NCBI GenBank assembly: GCA_965204665.1
Contig: OZ242002.1
Location: forward strand, 930,001 to 994,000
DNA from: Nemesobacter sp965204665
GTDB taxonomy: Bacteria; Desulfobacterota_D; UBA1144; Nemesobacterales; Nemesobacteraceae
Direction of reading: 5' to 3'
Length of the DNA: 64,000 nucleotides
A program made the translations under genes and the position numbers. Under the pieces are notes generated by a model. That model saw nothing but the letters and a program-made list of their open reading frames with translations. It had not been told where the DNA came from and searched no databases. Below, piece by piece: positions 46,558 to 57,056 of this stretch (its first letter is position 1; each line of letters starts with the position of its first letter).

Positions 46558-46817
46558 ATGAGTGTTCAGGTATATGACTTCTTCGTGGGATGCGGCGGTG
46601 CGAGTTGCGGGTTTCGGGCTTCCGGCATGGAGGTTTCGTTCGCCCTCGACCGGGACCCCGATGCCCGAAAAACGTTCAAAGCCAATTTTCCCGATGCTCA
46701 CTTCGAGTTTGCGGACATCCGTGAAATAGACATTGAAGCGGTTCGACTGAGGGTGGAGGCCGCACATCCGGAACCGGTACTGTTCAGCGGGTGCGCGCCT
46801 TGTCAGCCCTTCACCAG
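46558..46817 (+). pseudogene. DNA cytosine-5 methyltransferase, 5' part
   Basis: Codes for about 86 residues: YDFFVGCGGASCGFRASGME (AdoMet motif I), the D-R-D region, and FSGCAPCQPFT with the catalytic Cys of motif IV. The frame is cut at 46817 by an insertion element. The 3' part resumes at 48944. Joining the parts without the element and one copy of the 4-bp duplication restores the frame through PFT-RQITKLPEV. Confidence 0.9.
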
Positions 46818-48943
46818 CCCAAGTTTACCATACTAAAAAAATAATTGTTGGATATGAGCGGGTTAGATGCCGCAAAAAACCGTATGGCACTACATTCCGT
46901 CACGGGAACTGTTTTACCGCAGAAAGAAACAGCCCTTCATACTACCGTCCTTTGTATTCCTCCGGCCCTGGAGTCGGCTCCCAATGCGTCCAGTATCGCC
47001 TGCTGCTCCGGCTCCGGCCGCGTAGCCCTGCGCACATGCACCGTCTTTCCATCCTTGCGACATAAGACCGAAGTGACACGCTGTTGTACCTCAAGAATCC
47101 TGCGTATCGTGCTCCAACTCGCTTTTTCTCCACTCAGACGCAATCGAGTACGGATCACCTGTACCAACTGATACGCTATCACCGTAATGAACAGATGCCC
47201 GTCAGCCCTGACCGACCTGCGATGGAATATCGGACGTAAACCGAGTTCCGATTTCAGAGAACGGAACACAGCCTCTATATCCGTAAGGGTGGAGTAAGTC
47301 CTCCACAATGTCGCTTCATCCCATTCCGTTTCGTTGCTTCTCAGACAATACACACCGGGATCAGTCAGCATCGTGCCGTCTACAGGCTTGCGGGTAAATC
47401 GTACGGCGGTAGCGTATTTACCGCTGTCATCGGTATCAACTTCCACCTTGTAGTGTCGGGATATCCCTCGGCTTTTCTGCTTCAGACGACCTATGCTCTC
47501 CCATATCCTGTCGACACGCTTCACAGAACGCGGCCGCTCAAGCTTTTCGGATAAAGCAGTCAGTCCCTCCTCGAAACGCTCGGCGACACGCTCACTGATT
47601 TCTCTTTCCTTCGCCGCCCTGGTTTCGGAGAAACAGTACAGTCTCACCTCCTGTCCGTCTTCCGAGAGAACCTTCTGCAGAACTATGCTCTGATCAGATG
47701 CAGTCTCGATACGTACAACTCCTTCGGGGTCGAACTGTCTGCTGCGCTCGCGACTGACAACGATATATCTGCAGCCCCGCTCCTTCAGCCACTGTACACG
47801 GTCCTCGGTGGCAATCCCCCTGTCCATCACCACTCTGGCATTCGGCGGAGCATCCAACTGTTCCAGCATCTCGGCCAAGGTGTGATGCTCCCGTACATTA
47901 CCTGCAAACACTTTGAAGCGGCGAACAAATCCACTGACATCAAGCACCAGTCCCAGGGTGAGCAACGGACAGTCGGAGCGTTTCTCCTTGGAATGACCGC
48001 GTTTCGCCTTCACCATCCCCTCCGCACCTCCCTCAAAGTAAGTGTTCGTCAGGTCATAAAGTGTAATTGTGGGAGCAAGATCAAATAACTCCATAGCCCG
48101 CTTGAACATATGACGTTCAACTGTCTCACGGTGCTCCATAAGCGCATCGGAAGCCCGGTATAACTGCATAGGCCCCATCTTTTCAAAGTCGGCACCGATC
48201 AGTTCACCGAGAGAACTGCTCCCTGCCAACCAACTGCGGGTGGTCCGCTCGGAACCCGGTGCAGCCATACGAGCCACTATGGATCCTACAGCCGCGTCCC
48301 GCAGCGACGGGGCAAGTTTCAACTGATCGAACAACCGGCGCAGGCCGATCTGATCCATAGCCCACAGAGCCGCACTCTCCACCCCTACCGAACGCGGATG
48401 GAACACATCTACGGAATTGATGTCGACACAGTGATAGTCGGGTGGTTCCGATCTCTCCCCGCCTGATAACCGCCTGCTGTAACCGACGCGCTGTTCAGCC
48501 AGCAGTCGGGTCGTTATACGCCGCGCATGAGACTCTATCCCGGAAGGTATCTCACGATGCAGCAGAGAAAACTGACCGGAGAGAATTTCTCTGATTCTCC
48601 GGCAGAGCAGAGGCCAGTGCTCGGAATCAACATCGAAATCTCGTCCGAGATTGAGCAGAGTACGCTGCCTGACCTTTTCACCTGTACGCTCGGAACGCAC
48701 AAGTCGGTAAGTGAAGTAGTCGTGACCCTTTCGGGTTCCGGTGCGGCGAATGAACATGGGTAGGAAGAATAAACGGCTGAAAAGCAGTTGTCAACAGACA
48801 GGAGGCGTATTATGGCACTACACTCCTGTGTCCATGGTTCAAAAATGATTGTATATCAGTAAGATAGAAATCTCCTATGTGCAGAAAATGTACGAAAAAA
48901 GCCGATTTCAGCCCGATTTCAGCGGGTTTTGGGTAAACTTGGG
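46818..48943 (-). mobile_element. IS1634-like insertion sequence, 2126 bp
   Basis: Ends are 12-bp perfect inverted repeats: CCCAAGTTTACC on the left and GGTAAACTTGGG on the right. The flanks show a 4-bp direct repeat CCAG (46814-46817 and 48944-48947). One transposase gene fills most of it on the minus strand. The insertion splits a cytosine methyltransferase gene. Confidence 0.88.
46937..48757 (-). CDS. IS1634-family transposase (DDE, IS4 group)
   Basis: Encodes 606 residues, apparently full length. The N-terminus FIRRTGTRKGHDYFTYRLV and RQRTLLNLGRDFDV is the usual IS1634 start. The DDE catalytic domain shows TITLYDLTNTYFEGG (first Asp), RVVMDRGIATEDRVQWLKER (second Asp) and, near 500, IEAVFRSLKSELGLRPIFH with the Y-(2)-R-(3)-E-like block, then GHLFITVIAYQLVQVI. 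No frameshift is seen, so the element may still be mobile. Confidence 0.9.
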   Translation of the reverse strand: MFIRRTGTRKGHDYFTYRLVRSERTGEKVRQRTLLNLGRDFDVDSEHWPLLCRRIREILSGQFSLLHREIPSGIESHARRITTRLLAEQRVGYSRRLSGGERSEPPDYHCVDINSVDVFHPRSVGVESAALWAMDQIGLRRLFDQLKLAPSLRDAAVGSIVARMAAPGSERTTRSWLAGSSSLGELIGADFEKMGPMQLYRASDALMEHRETVERHMFKRAMELFDLAPTITLYDLTNTYFEGGAEGMVKAKRGHSKEKRSDCPLLTLGLVLDVSGFVRRFKVFAGNVREHHTLAEMLEQLDAPPNARVVMDRGIATEDRVQWLKERGCRYIVVSRERSRQFDPEGVVRIETASDQSIVLQKVLSEDGQEVRLYCFSETRAAKEREISERVAERFEEGLTALSEKLERPRSVKRVDRIWESIGRLKQKSRGISRHYKVEVDTDDSGKYATAVRFTRKPVDGTMLTDPGVYCLRSNETEWDEATLWRTYSTLTDIEAVFRSLKSELGLRPIFHRRSVRADGHLFITVIAYQLVQVIRTRLRLSGEKASWSTIRRILEVQQRVTSVLCRKDGKTVHVRRATRPEPEQQAILDALGADSRAGGIQRTVV

Positions 48944-49749
48944 CCAGGCAGATTACGAAACTGCCGGAAGTCAGTCGGGACGAGCGCGTACCCCTGCTTG
49001 CCTGCTTCGGAGAACTGGTGAAGGTCTGCCGGCCGGACATCGTATTTGTGGAGAACGTTCCGGGGTTACAGAAGATGTACAGCAGGAGTCGGCCATTCGG
49101 AAACTTTCTGAATCAACTGGAAGCGGCGGGATATGAAGCGGTCTATCATCCCGTTGAATTGGCGAGATACGGGATACCTCAGAACCGCCGCCGTCTCGTG
49201 CTGCTGGCGAGCCGTCATGGTGCGGTCCTCTTGCCCGACGAGACCCACGGCCCGGAAACATCGAACGGGCGATATGATACGGTCAGGGACTGGATATCCC
49301 ACCTTCCGCCGATACGGGCGGGTGAGGAACACGGGGAAGTGCCGAATCACAGAGCGGCGAATCTTTCCGCACGCAACCTGGACCGTGTCAGAGTCACGCG
49401 GGAAGGCGGAGGTCATCGGGATTGGCCGGACCACCTTAAACTTGAGTGTCACAGAGGTTTTTCCGGTTATAGTGATGTGTACGGTCGAATGTCGTGGGAC
49501 TCCCCCGCATCGGCACTCACCACAAGGTGTACGAGTTATTCGAACGGGCGCTTCGGCCACCCGGAACAGGATCGGGCCATCAGTATTCGGGAGGCCGCCT
49601 GTCTGCAGACGTTCCCGGAGGATTTTATTTTCGAGGGCAGCATGACATCGATGGCGAGACAGATCGGAAATGCCGTTCCCGTCCGCTTCGCGGAACTGGT
49701 CGGTCGACACTTCATCAGGCATCTCAAGGCGGCGGGAAGAATATCATGA
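48944..49749 (+). pseudogene. DNA cytosine-5 methyltransferase, 3' part
   Basis: The frame gives RQITKLPEVSRDERVPLLAC, VFVENVPGLQKMYSRSRP (motif VI, ENV), RYGIPQNRRRLVLLAS (motif VIII), GRMSWDSPASALTTRCTSYS, the motif IX Arg region, and ARQIGNAVPVRFAELV (motif X). Together with the 5' part this is a complete m5C methyltransferase of about 350 residues split by the insertion. The stop overlaps the ATG of the next gene. Confidence 0.9.
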
Positions 49750-52716
49750 CGGTGAACTTCAGAACACGGGCCCGGACCGTTGATATGCTGGGCAGACAGC
49801 AGATCGCCGGTATACCCACGGCCATCAGCGAACTGTTCAAAAATGCTCATGATGCCTATGCCGACCGCGTAGAGATAGATTATTACCGCTCGGACGGTCT
49901 TTTCGTCCTGAGAGACGACGGTGTCGGGATGAGCAGGGACGACTTCATAAGTCGATGGTTGACCATAGGCACGGAGAGTAAATTTGATCCCGGGCAAAGT
50001 CCTCCTCGTGACCCCCGCAAGAACATAAGGCCCATGCTCGGAGAGAAGGGTATCGGGAGGCTGGCGGTCGCGACCATCGGACCGCAGCTTCTGGTGCTGA
50101 CCCGTCCGAAGACCGACGGGAGCGGGTCGGAACTCACGGCGGCGTTTCTGAACTGGAGCATTTTCGAATGGCCGGGAATTGATCTGGAAGAATTCGTATC
50201 CCTTTACGGTCGTTTCCGGCGGGCGCTCTGCCGTCGGCCCGGGATGTAGTCGAGATGGTGGAAGAGTTTCGTCGCAACGCCGTGACGGTCGGTCGAAATG
50301 TCGGAGCGGAGTTGACGGAAAAGATCACGGAAGAGCTGAGTCAGTTCGACATCGACCCGCGGGACATCGACTCTTACCTCGATGGTCCGTCTCTTCGCGG
50401 AAGCGGTTGCGGAACGCATTTCATAATAAAGCCGGGTTCGTCTCTGCTGGCGGAAGACATAGACGGCGATCCGGCAGGAAGCAGGTCCTCGGCGGGGAGG
50501 AAGGCACCCCCCCCCTTGATGAAGGCGCTGCTAGGATTCAGCAATACCATGACGCCGGATTCAAGTAGGGTGATCCACACTGCGTTTCGTGATCATAAGA
50601 CGGATGAAGAGGTTAAGGACCTGATCGGCGAAAACGAGTTCTTCACTCCGGAGGAATTCGAGACAGCGGACCATCGGATTCACGGAAAATTCGACGAATT
50701 CGGTCAGTTCCGCGGAGAAATATCAATCTACGGAGAGGAAATACCCGATCATGTCATTCCCTGGACCGGCGGTCACGGTGTCCCTACGAAATGCGGTCCG
50801 TTTTCAATCGACTTCGCGGCCTTCGAGGGCGAGAGCAGGCTTTCGACGATCCCGAACGAGGAATACGCGAGACTGGCGAACAAGACCGAACAGCTGGGAG
50901 GATTGTATATTTACCGGAACGGAATCCGGGTACTGCCGTACGGCGACACGGACTATGACTGGCTGGACATCGAACTCAGACGGACGAGAAGTGCTTATTA
51001 CTATTATTTTTCCCATCGGAAAATGTTCGGGGCGGTGGAAATCGATGCGGAAAACAACAGCGAGCTGCGTGAAAAAGCGGGACGGGAAGGATTCCAGGAG
51101 AATAAGTCGTATCGTCAGTTCCGGTCGATACTTCGGAACTTTTTTATTCAGACGGCTGCGGATTTCTTCAGAACCGACGGAATTCACGCCGAAAAATTCA
51201 ATGTGCGGAAAAGCGAGCTCTCCAGAGAAGATGAAGCGAGAAAACGGCTGGAGAAGCAGGTATCGGCGAGAAGAAGAAAATTCGAGAAAAACCTGAATAA
51301 ATTCTTCAATGATGTTTCGGACGGTATACCTGATAAGGAAGTCCTGAAATTGACTGAACGCGTTGAAGGAGAATTGAAGCTGATATGCGGCAATCCGGAC
51401 GGTCAAACGGCGGCGCGCGAGGTCCTTGAACTTGAAAGCAGGGCGCAGGAGGAGCTCAGAGAACTGGAGGTTCGTCATCGTGTATCACGTCCGCGAATCG
51501 GTCTTAGCAGAGATACACTCAGGGATTGGAAGGTGTACAACTCGAAGTTTGTTTCGCTTCAGGAAACCGTGTTCAGGCCGGCACGCGAACTCATCGAGAA
51601 TCTCATCGGTGAAGAAGCCGGAAAGGCGAGGTTGTCGCTTGACCGTCGGATCAGGATTGAATCTGTTTTGGAATCTCTCGGAGAAAAGGCCCGTAAAACT
51701 ACTAGAGATTCAGGCAGACTTGTAAAGGCGGAGGCCGACAAGGTCGTCGCCGAAGCATCCGATGCGGCAGGAAGGTCCATGGAGGCCGTGGAGTCCGAGT
51801 TTCGGGAAGTATCAAGCGAGTTGCAGCGTACCGACTTTACTGAAATGTCTGAAGAGTCGTTTATCGAAACCGGGAATACGTTTGAGAGCAGGATACTGAA
51901 AACTATGGAGAATCAGAAAGAGGTACTGCTGTCCTTGCTGGATCAACTCAAGGCTGTGGACATGACCGGGAAAAGTTCGACGGCTGAACAGTTGATGGCC
52001 GTAGAGCAGAGGAACCTTCTGCTGGAAGAGGAATCCGAGGCCGAGGCCGAGTTGGTGCAGATAGGAATGGCGGTCGAGATTATAAGTCATGAGTTTTCAG
52101 GCGCGATACGGTCCGTTCGGCGCGGCCTGCGGAGGTTGAAGGCATGGGCTGATGTGAACACGGAACTGGGGAAATTGTACAACGACATTCGAACAGGCTT
52201 CGACCATCTGGACGGCTATCTGACACTGTTCACGCCGCTGCAGCGTCGACTGTACAGAAAAGCGGTCGAGATTCGCGGTTCCGAATTCGTGAATTTCTGG
52301 AGGAATTGTTCAGAGCGCGTTTAACCCGCCATGGTGTGACGATCACTGCGACAAAGGCTTTCGAGAGAGCGAAGTTGGTGGGATTTCCGTCGAGTTTCTA
52401 TCCTGTTTTCGTGAACCTTGTGGACAACGCGATCTATTGGTTGTCACAACAGAATCCGCAACGGGAGCGAATCATCAGTCTGGATGAAAATGCGGGTACT
52501 CTATTGATATCCGATACCGGACCGGGAATACACGAACGTGACAGGGATGCTCTTTTTGAATTCGGCTTCAGCAGAAAACCGGGTGGCCGAGGCATGGGGT
52601 TGTACATCGGCCGGGAAAGTCTTCGCCGGGCGGGATTCGACCTTAAACTGATCTCAGGGAATGGAGGAGCCGTATTCGGCATCTTGCCGCTTGAAGAATC
52701 TTCCGAGGAAAAGTGA
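49746..52716 (+). pseudogene. Large ATP-binding protein with two HATPase regions, frameshifted twice
   Basis: Three successive frames add up to one protein of about 985 residues. The N-terminal GHKL domain has ISELFKNAHDAYADRVEIDY, LRDDGVGMS and MLGEKGIGRLAVATIG. A middle region carries GGLYIYRNGIRVLPYGD and a long coiled-coil stretch. The C-terminal kinase-like HATPase has FVNLVDNAIYWL, LLISDTGPGI and GGRGMGLYIG. Breaks lie near 50197 (IPLRSFPAGALPS continues in another frame) and near 52290 (EFLEELFRARLTRHG). The ATG overlaps the methylase stop. Such HATPase proteins accompany vsr-dcm clusters. Inactive unless the shifts are sequencing errors. Confidence 0.75.
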
Positions 52717-54308
52717 TGGAATCAACCGAGAAACCGGAGGACAGTCTGAACTACGAATTCGTGAAACGTTTTCTCCGGACGGCCGTGGTGGTCGATGACA
52801 GACCCTATATGGAGTCGGAACGGAGCGACGGGCCGAAGCGGGAAATCGTAATTCCCGACCGACGTACGCCGGCTCCACAAAGTCGACCGGACCCGAGTAC
52901 GGCGGGTCGCAGTTCGAAACACGACCTGAACGCGCGGTCCGTCATGGATTCATTCGCGGAACTGGGTGTGATCTGCGGTATAGTTGCCCCTTCTCAGTCG
53001 GACATGAATGTGATGAGAAAGGCCGACATCGTTATTCTGGATTGGCTGTTGAAGGAAGATGACCCTGAATATGCGTTGAAATTACTTGACGGTCTGCTGG
53101 CCGGAAAACAGAAAGAACAGGACCGGAACTCGCTTCGGCTCGTGGCGATCTATACGGGAGAGGCACGGCTGAAGGAGAAGATATACGATCCGGTTTTCTC
53201 CAAGTTACGGGAGGCGGAACTTAACCCGGAGAAAGACAAGAATAATGATATGGTATTGTCGTATCAGCACGGTCGCGTGGTTCTGTAAGCGAAACCCGAT
53301 GTGAATCTGCCCGGATCGCTGAAAGAGCGGATAGTCGAGGAGAGAGATCTTCCCGGACGGTTGGTCGAAGACTTTTCGGAAATGACTCAGGGGTTGCTTC
53401 CGGGCATCGCACTTACCTCACTGACCGCTGTCCGGGAAGGTGAGCACAGAGTACTGGATCAGTTTTCCGCGGATCTGGATCCCGCGTTTCTTACTCAGCG
53501 GATCTGCATTTCCGACCCGGACGATGCGGAACAACAGATAGTAAATCATATCGCCGAAGAACTTCGCGGACTTATGGACAACCTTGTTGCGGAAGAATCT
53601 CCCGCGGACCCGAAGGCGGTTGAGGACTGGATTCGGCGAAGAAATACGGAAAACGGATGTTTTAAATTCGGCAGTAAAGAACTTTCATTAGAAGATACCA
53701 TCACCTTAGCTAAGGAAGGACTGAAGTCGGGAAAGTTGAAGGATAGCGACTTCAAGAACCTCTCCGCCGGCTTCGCATGTCGTGAAGGCGACGATGAAGG
53801 CGACTTTCGATTGGCATGGATGATGAGTTTCAGGACGGTTTTCAACGTACCGCCGCCGACATTGTGGCTGGGATCTGTCCTAACTGAGACCGGCAATGGT
53901 GACGAGGACAAGCACCTGATTTGTATGAGACCCCGATGCGATTGCGTCAGGTTGAAGGAAGAGACTTCATTCTTTTTCCTGCCGTTGATTGAACCGAAGG
54001 GAAAAGAGCAACTTGTCTTGAAACTCGGCAGCGGATTCAAACGGGTCGGCATCGGACTTGATCCGGCCGATTGGGTTCTCAGTAAATTCAAGCCTTCGGA
54101 AAGTAAGCAGAAAGTGACCGCAATGAAGAATGAATCAGAGGGTCCGGATGATCTGTTCATCTTCGAAGACACGGACAAGAAGCAGTATATCTGGCGAGGT
54201 GAACTCAAGGGCGAATACGCACAACGGATTGCGCAGACTTTTGCGACGAAGTTAAGTCGGGCGGCAATCGACGAGTCGGAGTGGCTCAGAAGAATGGCGG
54301 GAAAATAG
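52716..54308 (+). pseudogene. Receiver-like (Response_reg_2-type) protein with in-frame stop
   Basis: The ATG overlaps the HATPase stop (TGATG). The frame runs to TAA at 53286-53288 after QHGRVVL, then continues in the same frame with AKPDVNLPGSLKERIVEERD to 54308. The whole product would be about 530 residues. The N-terminal part is receiver-like: RTAVVVDDRPYM (acidic pair) and ADIVILDWLLKEDDPEY. This matches receiver proteins found next to HATPase partners in conflict systems. A single-base change of a Tyr codon to TAA would explain the break. The second part has a possible internal GTG start at 53301. Confidence 0.7.
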
Positions 54309-54372
54309 GGCTGTACAATCAGGAAAGATTTTCCAGCAGGAATCCGCGCAAAAAACGATACATCTCGAATTT

Positions 54373-55938
54373 TCAGTGCCTGAAGTGTCTTTTTCCGGTG
54401 AACACCATGGCGATCGAGTGTTCGTCGGCGGCGGCAACAACTTCCTCGTCCCTTACCGACCCTCCCGGTTGCGCAACTGCCGTTATCCCCGCTTTCGCCG
54501 CTTCGTCCAGTCCGTCTCTGAAGGGGAAAAACGCATCGGAGGCCATCACGGCTCCTCTTGCCCGCGTCCGGGCTTTCCGCGTCGCGATCTGTACGGAATC
54601 TATCCTGCTCATCTGCCCCGCTCCTATTCCCACCGTCATTTCGTCCCTGACGTAAACAATAGCGTTTGATTTCGTGTGCCTGCAGACCTTCCACGCGAAA
54701 CGCAGGTCGGAAAGTTCTCTGTCCGAAGGCTTTCTTTTCGTCGGAACGGCGTATTCGGAAAACTCATCATCCGACCCCCGGTCGCTCTGCTGGACAAGAG
54801 CGCCGCCGGTGATTTTCTTTATGTCGTAGGCCCCTGCATCTCCGATCTCCATCCCGCCCGTATCAAGCACCCTGAGGTTTTTTCTCTTTGAAAGAACCGA
54901 AAGCGCTTTTTCCGAAAAACCGGGCGCCGCGAGCACTTCGACGAACATCCCGGCTGTCTCGACTGCGGCCGCTTCGTCGACCTCGCGGTTGAAGGCGACG
55001 ATTCCCCCGTAGGCGCTTTCAGGGTCGCAGCTTTTCGCGCGTGAAAAAGCTTCCGCGGGAGTCCGCCCGAGCGCCGCTCCGCAGGGGTTGTTGTGCTTCA
55101 CTATGACGCATGCGGTCCGCTCGAACTCCCTCGCGAGCTCGAATGCGGAATCTGCGTCGTATATGTTGTTCAGCGAAAGTTCTCTGCCCTGAAGTTTTTT
55201 CGCGTTCGCGATGCAGCACGACCCTTCGGCGTCTCTCTCCGTGTAGAACGCTCCTTTCTGGTGAGGGTTTTCCCCGTAGCGGAAATCGGATTTTTTCCGC
55301 AGATGAAGCGTGAAGGATGAGGAAAGCGGATTTCTCGCCCCGTCTTTTTCCGCTGAACCCAGATAATTCGATATCGCCGCGTCGTAACCGCTTATCCGCG
55401 AAAAGGCTTTTACCGAGAGCCTGAAGTTTGTTTCCGAAGAGATTTTCCCCCGGTTTTCCCGCAGTTCGGAGAGTACGCTCCGATAATCGGCGGGATCCGT
55501 GACGACGGTTACGAATCTGTAGTTCTTGGCGGCGGCGCGGACCATCGCGGGTCCTCCGATGTCTATGTTCTCCACGGCCTCGGCAAGCCCCGTTTTTTCC
55601 TTCCTTGTCACATCCTCGAACGGATAGAAGTTCACGACCAGCATGTCTATCGGCGGAATGCCGTTCTCCGTCATTTCCCCCGCGTGCGTATCGTCATCCC
55701 TCATACCCAGAAGACCGCCGTGGATTTTCGGGTGAAGGGTCTTCACCCGTCCTCCCAGTATCTCCGGAAAACCCGTGTACGCGGAAATATCCGTCACCGC
55801 GATGCCGGCCCGAACGAGCGCGGCGGCGGTTCCGCCCGTTGAGAGTATCTCGATTCCGAATTCCGCAAGCCCTCCTGCGAACAGGTCCGCCCCTTCTTTG
55901 TCGTAAACGCTTATTACGGCTCTTTTTATTTCCGCCAC
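54373..55938 (-). CDS. purH: Bifunctional AICAR transformylase / IMP cyclohydrolase PurH
   Basis: Encodes 521 residues with a GTG start and AAGGAG upstream. It catalyses the last two steps of purine synthesis. The IMP cyclohydrolase domain (about 1-190) has RAVISVYDKEG, ILSTGGTAAAL, GFPEILGGRVKTLHPKIHGG. The AICAR transformylase domain shows DFRYGENPHQKGAFYTER, CVIVKHNNPCGAAL (catalytic Lys-His) and near the end SDAFFPFRDGLDEAAKAGIT, AVAQPGGSVRDEEVV. Complete; core metabolism. It converges with the decayed receiver gene. Confidence 0.96.
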   Translation of the reverse strand: MAEIKRAVISVYDKEGADLFAGGLAEFGIEILSTGGTAAALVRAGIAVTDISAYTGFPEILGGRVKTLHPKIHGGLLGMRDDDTHAGEMTENGIPPIDMLVVNFYPFEDVTRKEKTGLAEAVENIDIGGPAMVRAAAKNYRFVTVVTDPADYRSVLSELRENRGKISSETNFRLSVKAFSRISGYDAAISNYLGSAEKDGARNPLSSSFTLHLRKKSDFRYGENPHQKGAFYTERDAEGSCCIANAKKLQGRELSLNNIYDADSAFELAREFERTACVIVKHNNPCGAALGRTPAEAFSRAKSCDPESAYGGIVAFNREVDEAAAVETAGMFVEVLAAPGFSEKALSVLSKRKNLRVLDTGGMEIGDAGAYDIKKITGGALVQQSDRGSDDEFSEYAVPTKRKPSDRELSDLRFAWKVCRHTKSNAIVYVRDEMTVGIGAGQMSRIDSVQIATRKARTRARGAVMASDAFFPFRDGLDEAAKAGITAVAQPGGSVRDEEVVAAADEHSIAMVFTGKRHFRH

Positions 55939-56100
55939 GGTAACCGGTCTCCTTTATGCGGACGATTCATGGGATTCTTTTCCGCCCGCAGCATGAATGT
56001 TCAAACTATCACAGCGCCGGAGATTTTCAATTTTCCGCTTACGAAAAACCTCGTTTTTCGGTACAATTTAGTGACGGAGGGAGTTTGCGCGTAAAGACAG

Positions 56101-57015
56101 GTGGGAAAGCAGAGATCTGTTCAGTTGAAAGTCGGGGCTTTTGTTCTCGTATCGGTTGCCGTTTTCGTTTACGGCGTTTTTACGATCAGCGGACGTGAGG
56201 ACCTGTTCGAGAAGGAGTACAAGGTCAGAACATATTTCGACAACACCGCGGGTCTTCTGGAAGGAGCCTACGTCAAGCTCTCCGGCGTTGGGGTGGGTTC
56301 CGTTTCCTCGATACGGTTCGCCGACAATCCCGAGTTGGGGAAGGTGGAGGTCACGATGGAGATCAGCGAGCCGGCCCTGCAGAGGATCTCGGAGGAATCC
56401 TACGCCATGATAAAGACGGAAGGACTTCTGGGGGCGAAATTCATAGAGATCACCCCCGGGAAGGGAGAAGTCGCGGGCAGGGTCCGCAACGACGTCATCA
56501 TAAGGGGTGAAACTTCGCCGGAGATGCAGGAGATAATTTCCCAGTCGGAGGAGTTTGTAAAGAACCTGATCAGCATATCGAGAAATCTGGACAAGATAGT
56601 GGCCGCGATAGCCGACGAGAAGAATATCGGAAGCGCCCGGGAAACGCTTTCTTCCATACAGAAGACCGTCGCTTCCATACAGAACACGGTTGCGTCCGTA
56701 GAGAAGAAGTTCGAGTCGATCGAGAATCAGGAAGGCTTTCTGAATACTCTGATCTACGACGAGGAGTTTTCAGGAAATATGAAGGATTTTTCCGAGAATC
56801 TCTCCGAGATCTCCGGTATGATAAAGGAGGGAGAAGGTTCTCTGGGCGCCCTTATAACGGACCCTTCGGTTCATGATTCACTCAAGGTGCTGCTCGGGGA
56901 GGCGGAGAGAAGCAGATTCATCAGGTCCGCGGTCCGGTTCATGCTCTCTGAAAAAGAAAAAAGGAATAACGGGAAAAACAATGTTCCGCCGGAGGCTTCC
57001 GCCTCCGATATGTGA
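56101..57015 (+). CDS. MCE/MlaD-family lipid-transport substrate-binding protein
   Basis: Encodes 304 residues with a GTG start. One N-terminal membrane segment (about 10-30) is followed by the MCE domain: YKVRTYFDNTAGLLEGAYVK, LSGVGVGSVSSIRF and VEVTMEI, then MIKTEGLLGAKFIEITPG. The rest is helical with coiled-coil repeats (SIQKTVASIQNTVASVEKK). MlaD-like proteins form hexameric rings that move phospholipids between the membranes. No mlaE/F genes are adjacent here. Confidence 0.88.
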   Translation: MGKQRSVQLKVGAFVLVSVAVFVYGVFTISGREDLFEKEYKVRTYFDNTAGLLEGAYVKLSGVGVGSVSSIRFADNPELGKVEVTMEISEPALQRISEESYAMIKTEGLLGAKFIEITPGKGEVAGRVRNDVIIRGETSPEMQEIISQSEEFVKNLISISRNLDKIVAAIADEKNIGSARETLSSIQKTVASIQNTVASVEKKFESIENQEGFLNTLIYDEEFSGNMKDFSENLSEISGMIKEGEGSLGALITDPSVHDSLKVLLGEAERSRFIRSAVRFMLSEKEKRNNGKNNVPPEASASDM

Positions 57016-57056
57016 TGGTCGTACATCAAGCGAAACAATATCAAGGAGGAATGGTT

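Noticed and set aside
50507..50515. Nine-C run as a third frameshift in the HATPase gene
   Set aside because: The same frame stays protein-like on both sides of the run, so no shift is needed there.
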